64,000 bases of DNA from Arenicola marina (taxonomy: Eukaryota > Annelida > Polychaeta > Arenicolidae). The translations under genes and the position numbers were made by a program. The notes beneath the pieces are model-generated. The model was not told the DNA's origin. It did no database searches and worked only from the letters and a program-made list of their open reading frames with translations. Shown here one piece after another: positions 57,241 to 64,000 of this stretch. Positions within the stretch are counted from its first letter, which is position 1. Each line of letters opens with the position of its first letter. The stretch covers positions 30,579,759 to 30,643,758 of the forward strand of contig OZ025249.1 of NCBI GenBank assembly GCA_964019135.1, written 5' to 3'.

Positions 57241-57920
57241 TTGAAGAGTGGTATCGATCTTGGGGTGAAAGGGTGGAGGGTAGGGGCCAGGGGTTGTTGG
57301 ACCATCGTGGCGACCGCTGATCCCCCCCAACGCCGCCGCCGCCGCCGCCGTCCTGCTACTACTACCGCCGTGGCTGTGGCGGCCACGGTTGTGTGGCCAG
57401 GCGAGGCTCGGGTCGGGTCGGGGCCAGGCGGGCCACAAGTACACGGGTGGCGTTGCGTCCGCCCTGGCCGTGCCATCTGTCTGTTGGGTGCGCCCGCCCG
57501 TTCGTCCGGCGGGCGTCCGTGTGTGTGTGTGAGAGAGAGCGAGCGAGCGAGCGAGCGAGCGACTGAGCGACTGAGTGTTCTCGGAGCGGGCGGGCGGGCG
57601 ATAGGTAGGTAGGTATGCGGTAGGCGGGCCAGCCGGCCAGCGGCGGGCGGAGTGGCGCCGTAGCCATGCCGTGGCCGTGCGGTGCCGTGCCGTGCCGTGG
57701 TGACGGGGTGGGGAGAGGGGGGGGGGGGTCGGGGGCAGGCCAGAGAGGGAGGGACTGAGCCAGGGGCGCCAGTGCGGGATGGAGGCAGGGACGCGAGACC
57801 CGCTCTCTCGCACTCACTCTCTCTCTCGGTGGCTGGTTGGTCGCCTGACTGACTGAGTGACTGGCGGGCGGGCAGGCATGCAGGCAGGGCGGGATACACG
57901 GCTGGCGGACTGAGGTAGGG
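57240..57920. promoter_or_regulatory. CpG-rich island-like region with (CGC)n and (GAGC)n
   Basis: A long CpG-dense stretch includes a GCCGCCGCCGCCGCCGCCG triplet run near 57330-57350 and a GTGT/GAGA/GAGC microsatellite at 57510-57565. Such density in otherwise moderate-GC DNA suits a CpG-island promoter or simply GC-rich low-complexity DNA. No exon or transcription start is identifiable. The 249-residue minus ORF is compositional. Confidence 0.3.
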
Positions 57921-58450
57921 GTTGGGGAGAGGCAGGGGTGCGAGGGTCTACCACACGATGGGTGACTCGAGGGGTGTAGGTATCCAGCGCGCACCCCCAT
58001 GGCCATGGGTGCGTTGTCCCGGCAAGCCCAGAGAGACCTTCGGCGCGTTGCCTAACAATGTCCAGAAGGCGGTGGGTTGGGGTCCGAGCAGGGAGAGGGG
58101 TAAAAGGAGGTTATCCCGCGCTCCCTACCGTTGCTGAGGGGGTTTCAAGAGGTGGGGATGGGAGGTGGGGAGGGAGGGGGTGACAGAAGGCGGCAGATCA
58201 GGCTTGTCTACACGTGTCATTGTTTACTGTGCCATTGGCTCAGCTCGAGTAATGTTTCTCAGCACGTGGTAATCCACCGCTTGTCGACATGTGACGGGCA
58301 GGGTCTGGCGATCAGTCCGTAGTGACCGCTTGGGGCACCCCCTGTGGCCACTCAGACCCCTGATACCGACCCCCATGCTAGGGTCACGTGGCTGCTGGGG
58401 AAACCCTCACCCTGGCCTTCACATCCCACACCCCTCCCCTCACGTCCCGC
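57921..58450. other. Unique sequence, nothing recognised
   Basis: G-rich patches lie near 58150-58190; otherwise unremarkable. Confidence 0.45.
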
Positions 58451-58454
58451 CGCA

Positions 58455-58595
58455 TCCCGACACCCCCGCATCTGAAACAGCCCTCCGGCACCCGCACCCT
58501 GACACCCCGGCATCTGAAACCACCCCCCGCACCCGTACCCTGACACCCCCGCATCTGAAACAGCCCCCACCCGCACCCTGACGCCACCGATGCCC
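58455..58595. repeat. ~36-40-bp C-rich tandem repeat (CATCTGAAACAGCCC)
   Basis: Three to four imperfect copies of CACCCGCACCCTGACACCCC plus GCATCTGAAACAGCC lie here. Confidence 0.85.
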
Positions 58596-59549
58596 TGACC
58601 CCGCCCAGCCTCTGAAACACAACACGTGTTCCTGCCGGGGCGGGCCATCCATCAGCCGCCAATCGCTGTTGACTTTTCATTGCCGGCCGTAGCCATATTA
58701 ATCCAATTCATGGATTCGGCTGTTACGATCCCTGGGTATCGCTTGCCGTGACATACGATAATCGGGAGACTTGTCGTAAATGGGTTGGCTGGCTAACGGC
58801 CGGGTGAGCGGGAGGGCATGGCGGTGGGTGGGTGGGGAGGAGGGGGTGTGGGTGCCCCGTCCAGGGTCATCAAAACATTGTCATGGCAACACTGAACACT
58901 TATTGTATTTAGGCGTGATGCTGTGGCAAGCTGCGCGGAGAGGGGAGTCGGGGGGGGGGGCGTTGTCTACCACAATAAGTCAGATACCAAAATGTCTTAT
59001 CCGCAAGGATAGTTATCTTCCTTAACTTTATCTTATAACGACGATACGCAGGGAACTACCGCGGGACGTGGCTCCGCCATTGGACCCTTGGCAGTCACTT
59101 GACCTTGACCTTGAAAGCGAATACCTTATCCCGAGGCCGGCATGGGTTGGCGGTCGGTAGGGGGCGCTGTGCCCCGCGATGTCTCCAGCAATCGGGACGT
59201 CAGCTCACAGAGTGGGGTGCCAGGACAATAGACCCTCCCCCTCCACCTCCAACCGCCACCGCCACGCTCACCCCCTCTGCCACGCCCCACCCCCTCTACT
59301 ATACCCACACTCAGTTGGTGTCGATTAGCATGGTGACGTGGACGACACTGGCGGCTGATGGTTCCGTGGGTCATACAGATTGCCCCCCTGGATGTCGTGA
59401 CCGGGGTTGGTGGTTGGGGGGGGGGGGGTTGCGGTCGCCAATGGCTTTGCTTGCTCCGTTCCGCTCGGTGCCGCCCTGGTCTCACGGAACCCTGAACGTG
59501 AAACCCGGGAGTTATCCCACATGGGCCTTTCTTAGATACACGGCTCTTG
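58596..59549. other. Unique sequence, nothing recognised
   Basis: A poly-G run lies near 59417-59430. I see no supported gene. Confidence 0.45.
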
Positions 59550-59715
59550 GTCTGACATGTGGTCTGGCACGTGGTCTGTATGGTGGTCTGACTCCAGGTC
59601 TGGCTGACAGCGTGTCACGTCTGGTTCTGTCGGTCTGACTGTCGGTCTGACTGTCGATCTGACTGTAGGCCTGACTGTAGGCCTGACTAGGTCTGACTAG
59701 GTCTGACTGTAGGTT
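59550..59715. repeat. Degenerate GGTCTGACTGT repeat
   Basis: About a dozen irregular copies of GGTCTGACTGT or GGCCTGACTGTA occur at 8-14-bp spacing. Confidence 0.8.
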
Positions 59716-61824
59716 TAACTGTAACTCTGGGTTTGGCGTAGCTATCATCACTTAAAATGGATATTCTCTCGGGCGAGTGTTTTCTTCTCGATGTTTAGAG
59801 CTCCACCATCAATGCCTGTCTCCGCCACCAGGGTCGCTGTCATCGCTCAGGAGATTATTCGCAGAAAGACAGATTAGCAGTGCCCGGGTTGAATTCGTCC
59901 GGTCACATGTTTTTTTTTCTAACCCTTCTTCTTTCTTAATTGTTTTGCTACGGCCCATATCCATGATGGAGAGCCCTCACATGGCGCCCTGGTGTGCCCC
60001 TCTCTCATCTCCATGGCGCCCCAACCCGGGCCCCTCCCCCGCAGGGTGTGGTGGGGTGGACACGCGCCGCGCGCTGGCCGCGCCCCCGACCAGCGCGTCA
60101 TTAGCGCTCGCCACCCTCGGTGACGCCCGTAAAAACCACGTGGCGCCCAGAGACAACCGGCCGGGAGGGGTGCATCACACGCGCACGTGGCGCCTCTGGT
60201 GGCGGGCGGCGACGACAAACTGTCCGCATTCTTGGAGAGTTTGTGTGTTCTGTATAATCCGCGGAGGGACCGGGCGGAGGGACCGGGCTGAGGGACCGAG
60301 CGGAGGGACCGGCCTGAGGGACCGGGCTGAGGGACAGGTGCCTGGAGTGCCCACCCGCGGGCCGCGGAGTCACCGGGCGGTCGGTGCCCTGGCGACACTG
60401 AACAAGTCGTCGGGGCGTGGCTGTTGGTAAAGGGATGAGCATGTAAGGAGATAAGGGGCAGGAGGTGAAGGATGAGGTGGCTGCCTGGCTGGTGCCAAAC
60501 AATACGGACCATCACTGACGAGGCACTTGATTGACGAGCACGCTTTCATGTCGTCTGGGTGTACGTACGCACGGCAACTGGGTGAGACGGAAGCGAGGTG
60601 GGCAGTCAGGGTGAGGGGGTGAGGGTAGTAGGGACGAGGAAGCGCCGGGTCGTTAGGGGTGTGACTGGGACTGGGAGGGGGAGACGGTGGAGCTGGGGGG
60701 AAGTGGAAGGAAAGAAACGTTGGTCCTATTTAACCATAACCCGGGCGCACCTTGCTAAATTAAACATGTCGGCTAATTGTAGTGATCTGCCTGGAGGGGC
60801 GACCGTCTTTATGACCAGCGGGATCAGGGCAGACCGACGTCCTCCGTCAGAAGTCAGGGGCCGAGCGACATCGTCGGGTCGGGGAGAGGGGGCGGGGTGG
60901 GGTGGGGGGGGGGTAGGCTATCCCCGCTTCCGTATTCTGCGGCCCGGCATGCCCCCAGGCCGCTGGCTGCACACACGGCGCGGCTGGCTGACTCTACCAT
61001 TGTACCAGTGTAATGACACTACAGCAGAGCTGTCTTTGATGGCCGCCGTGGATCCCATCCTCTGATGACTGTCAGGCGGCCGTGCTTTCTGCGTGTAATT
61101 CCAAAAAACTCAGTCCCCGGCACGCCCTACGGTTATCCTACCTAACTACCTATCCTTTCCATCCCCTTCCCACACACCCCTCTCCGTCCTCTTGTCCTCC
61201 CCCCCCCCCCCGCCCCCCCCCCCCCCCACTCTATCTCCCTCTCGTCTCCTACCGATACCCCCCCTCCCCCTATTCACCCCCCCCCTCTCCTGATACCCGT
61301 TCCCCCTAAATTGCCTGCCCGACATATACCGCCGCTAAATCCCTCCTTGCTTCCATACACACACTCCGTGTCGGACCAATGCCGACTATTTTACTTTCAA
61401 CTCCTCCCGGAATGATTGAGAAATAATATTGACCGAGGCAGCTGTTTCAAGACGTGACAACCCGAGACGCCGTGAGTGCTAACCACGGGGGGCTTGGGGG
61501 AGAAATGGAGCTAGACAGGCGAGGGATGTTGGATCGGTGTCGGGAGTGCGCTTGCGTGACGTCACATACGACTACTTACGCGTTAGCCGCCAGCTAGCGC
61601 CCTCCTTTGATGGATCTACCGTGCCACGTGACACCAGACGAGAGTGAAGCATGCAGGCTTTTATTGCCTGAATAAATGCGGTGGCCCAACGGGGGGTATC
61701 GTAATGGCAAGGCAGGGACAAGGGGCCTGGGTTAAGTGTAGGGATAGTCGACCAGCGAGCGAGTATAAATGATTGCCGAAAGAGGTGTGGTCGTGCAGAC
61801 ATTGTCCCAGTAATCAGAGATGGG
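59716..61824. other. Unique sequence with CpG-rich patch and GGGACCGGGCTGA repeats
   Basis: 60055-60215 is CpG-dense. 60265-60335 holds about five copies of GAGGGACCGGGCGG or GAGGGACCGGGCTG. C-rich low complexity lies at 61195-61310. No gene recognised. Confidence 0.45.
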
Positions 61825-62060
61825 GATGTGTGTTGTCTCCTCTTGGTGGAAGTCCCTTGTCCCTGTAGTCAGGGATGGACCTGTCTGTTGTCTCCTCTTG
61901 GTGGAAGTCCCCTTGTCCCTGTAGTCAGGGATGGACCTGTGTGTTGTCTCCTCTTGGTGGAAGTCCCTTGTCCCTATAGTAAGGGATGGACCTGTCTGTT
62001 GTCTCCTCTTGGTGGAAGTCCCTTGTCCCTATAGTCAGGGATGGGCATGTGTGTTCTCTC
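61825..62060. repeat. ~55-56-bp minisatellite (GTAGTCAGGGATGGACCTGT...)
   Basis: Four to five copies run GTAGTCAGGGATGGACCTGT, CTGTTGTCTCCTCTTGGTGG, AAGTCCCTTGTCCCT. Divergence is very low apart from the last copy. The ORF at 61828 is an artefact. Confidence 0.92.
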
Positions 62061-62832
62061 CTTGGTGTGAGTTTCTTGTCTCTGTGGTCGGTCACCTCAC
62101 CTGACAGACATCGCTGCCTCGTGGCATTCCGTTCACCTCCTAAGCCTCTCGCTGATTGATGCGTCTCGCTTTGTGCTGTGCCTCGAAGCACTCCCTTTAG
62201 AGATAGGGCGTCTTCTCCCGATGTGGCGCCATACCACCACGCGAGACATGGCCTCAGAGAAAGAAATACGGATCGACTTAGTAGGGGAAGGCACTTTAGG
62301 CGTTGTGCCATGGTATAATGGTGACCAATGGTCTGAGGGAAGAGGCAGTCACCGATGAGTCAAATCACTCTCATGACTGACTCACTTCGCTCCGTCGACC
62401 GAGCAACGCTTGACGTTATCTTCTATTATGGTTATGAAACGTGGGCCTGGGCTATAGTGCGTGGCTTGGTAAATATTTCGTATCCTTCACATCGATGGAG
62501 ATTCTTCACTCCGAAGAACTTCCTTTTAACCTTTCAAGCCCATGGCAGTAAATAATCATAATCTTTACGTGATGTTTACTTAAAATTTCGTCCCTTTTAG
62601 TTTTTCGTCGGCAAAAAGTAAATCCAGATTTTCTACTTAGCGGTGACCTCTTTAACGATGCGCTATGTTCTGTTTATGGATATGGGTCATTATGAAGGGT
62701 CCCTCCCTCCCTCTGTCACGACGACCGACGACCTCTTTCACAAGTGTCCGCCAGACTCGGCACCCACCCCCATCTACATATCTTCCCCCGCACCCCGCAC
62801 CCCGCCCCGCCCTATCCTGTCCACCATGGGTA
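62061..62832. other. Unique sequence, nothing recognised
   Basis: No repeat or supported exon was seen. Confidence 0.45.
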
Positions 62833-63083
62833 CCGGCGCGATAGCTCAGTGGGTTAGAGTGCTCGCATTGAGTGCTCTGGCCACCTGAGAGCCTTACGGC
62901 ACGTGGATCGGTGGTTCGAGCCCTGCTGTGGCCTGTGTGATCGCAAGATAAAGATCCCATGTCTCTCTTGCAAAGAGTATGGGGTTACCCCTGGGGACAT
63001 GGCTCCACTCTCCCTCCCTTCTCTCATTGACGCAATATGACCAACACTGGTTAAAGCGTCCTGAATAACTAACCAACCGACCG
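62833..63083 (+). mobile_element. Full-length tRNA-derived SINE, copy 3
   Basis: It begins CCGGCGCGATAGCTCAGTGG (A box included), has the B box GGTTCGAGCCC near 62913-62923 and the body GGTTACCCCTGGGGACATGG, and ends in ACTAACCAACCGACC. A short imperfect direct repeat GTCCACC flanks it. It is nearly identical in layout to copy 2. Confidence 0.88.
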
Positions 63084-63255
63084 TCCACCCCATGCCCAAT
63101 TCACCATCTATACCCTTGACAGGCATTGGCACCAAGGGGGTCGTTCCCATCCTGAAACCTCCGTTCCGTGGCATTCATTAGCGTGAGATATTACCTGTTT
63201 TTAGCCGAGCTGAAGTGTTGAATTCCTGATGGGGGCAGACATACTGCCTGGGCGG

Positions 63256-63256
<1 letters not shown>

Positions 63257-63288
<32 letters not shown>

Positions 63289-63299
63289 GGGGGGGGGGG
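63257..63299. repeat. Long poly-G tract (31 G, T, 11 G)
   Basis: This is the longest homopolymer in the window, with very strong G-quadruplex potential. The length may be a sequencing or consensus error. Confidence 0.95.
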
Positions 63300-63379
63300 C
63301 GCACGTCAGAAAGAGACAGCAAAAACCAAACACGCTCGGCAAGACATCTTCCATCTGTTTTTGCCATTGCATCCTCCAG

Positions 63380-63436
63380 TTGTTCACCAAGCAGAAGGAG
63401 GAGTTTGAACCGGTGTTCTGCGAGATTCGTCGAGAG
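63380..63436 (+). CDS. Possible unidentified exon (weak)
   Basis: A pyrimidine-rich stretch ending ATCCTCCAG is followed by an open 19-codon segment, LFTKQKEEFEPVFCEIRRE, then GTTAGC. If no splicing occurs, the frame stops six codons later. The residue mix (charged, amphipathic) looks like real protein, but I recognise no family and it does not belong to known SSBP sequence. The minus strand is also open here with a similarly natural-looking sequence, which lowers confidence. It could be a neighbouring gene's exon, a pseudogene or chance. Confidence 0.22.
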
Positions 63437-63589
63437 GTTAGCCGCATCATTGCCTAAACTAAGCGCGGGGAATAGAAAGTTCCAATAGTTAAAGACGATC
63501 AATCAGATACCACCCCTTCCCCAACCAGGCCGCCCGCCTCATCTTCCTCCTTCTCTTCCTCCTTCTCTTATTTCTCTTCCTCTTCATCC

Positions 63590-64000
63590 TGCTCGCCTTT
63601 TCCTCCTCTTCCTTCTCCTTCATCTTGCTCCTCTTCCCTTTCCTCATCTTATCCGCCTCTTCATCCTCCTCTTCCCTTTCCTCACCTTACCCGCCTCTTC
63701 CTCCTCCTCTTCCCTTTCCTCACCTTACCCGCCTCTTCCTCCTCCTCTTCCCTTTCCTCATCTTACCCGCCTCCTCCTCCTCTCCCTTTCCTCATCTTAC
63801 CCGCCTCTTCCTCCTCCTCTTCCTTTCCTCACCTTACCCGCCTCTTCATCCTCCTCTTCCCTTTCCTCACCTTACCCGCCTCTTCATCCTCCTCTTTCCC
63901 TTTCCTCACCTTACCCGCCCTCTTCCTCCTCCTCTTCCCTTTCCTCACCTTACCCGCCTCTTCCTCCTCCTCTTCCCTTTCCTCACCTTACCCGCCTCTT
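63590..64000. repeat. 38-bp pyrimidine minisatellite, runs off the window end
   Basis: About ten copies of a 38-bp unit run CCTCTTCCTCCTCCTCTTCC then CTTTCCTCACCTTACCCG. Small length variants occur (a missing CTT, an extra C or T). CT-rich sequence from 63535 leads into it. Confidence 0.93.

Noticed and set aside
60930-61062. Possible SSBP exon around RPGMPPGRWLH, resembling the family's GRPWPN region
   Set aside because: The match is only a few residues, phase and splice sites do not fit exon D's phase 1 donor, and the frame continues into unrelated residues.
62833-62925. Functional tRNA gene (A and B boxes present; similar heads at 23345-23438 and 6612-6683)
   Set aside because: The cloverleaf is not intact, and the sequence continues into a SINE body and tail with the same layout in several copies.
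63191-63502. Minus-strand 103-residue ORF containing RFKLLLLLGEQLEDAMAKTD
   Set aside because: It reads through a 43-bp poly-G tract as polyproline and has no recognisable family. It overlaps the weak plus-strand exon candidate, so at most one is real and neither is supported well.
1-64000. Telomeric TTAGGG arrays, rRNA genes, intact transposase or reverse transcriptase genes
   Set aside because: I looked on both strands for TTAGGG/CCCTAA runs, conserved rRNA strings and RT/DDE/DDD protein motifs and saw none.

Overview
The window is animal genomic DNA, not prokaryotic or viral. It has no operons and no long gene-like ORFs in unique sequence. It does have split exons with consensus GT/AG splice sites, tRNA-derived SINEs, dense minisatellites, homopolymer G/C tracts and two 200-N scaffold gaps. 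The one protein I recognise has the Ssdp-like form of the SSBP family, so a marine invertebrate (mollusc or similar) is my guess. The species cannot be fixed from the sequence.

The only confident gene is on the + strand: an SSBP/Ssdp (single-stranded DNA-binding protein 2/3/4) orthologue. It is a nuclear cofactor that works with LDB1/Chip and LIM-homeodomain factors. Four consecutive internal exons of the Pro/Gly/Met-rich middle region are visible at 18784-18873, 21860-22159, 43477-43533 and 44512-44569. The N-terminal LUFS-domain exons and the C-terminal exons were not found, so they probably lie outside the window. The second visible exon is exceptional: 300 nt, phase 0 at both ends, with a collagen-like Gly-X-Pro tract made almost entirely of Gly-His-Pro triplets.

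Layout: 1-4640 is a satellite block built from a 35-bp unit and a 9-bp unit, with a near-identical 1084-bp duplication. 4850-5290 is a 13-bp array. 5.3-8 kb is unique DNA with SINEs. 8-10.5 kb holds 18/36-bp and 38-bp arrays and a SINE. 11.4-15 kb shows alternating G-rich and C-rich strand skew around the first gap. 15.5-17.3 kb is a 16-bp array with a repeated hairpin. 18.8-44.6 kb is the SSBP gene. Its 21-kb intron carries nested SINEs, a foldback element, a pair of related 29-bp and 28-bp arrays and a 36-bp array. 44.6-64 kb is mostly unique DNA with small minisatellites, a third full SINE, the second gap and a 38-bp pyrimidine array running off the end.

Most long ORFs here are artefacts of tandem repeats. 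Candidate regulatory clusters at 20690-20900 and 41680-41845 lie inside SSBP introns. Repeat copy numbers and boundaries were counted by eye and are approximate.
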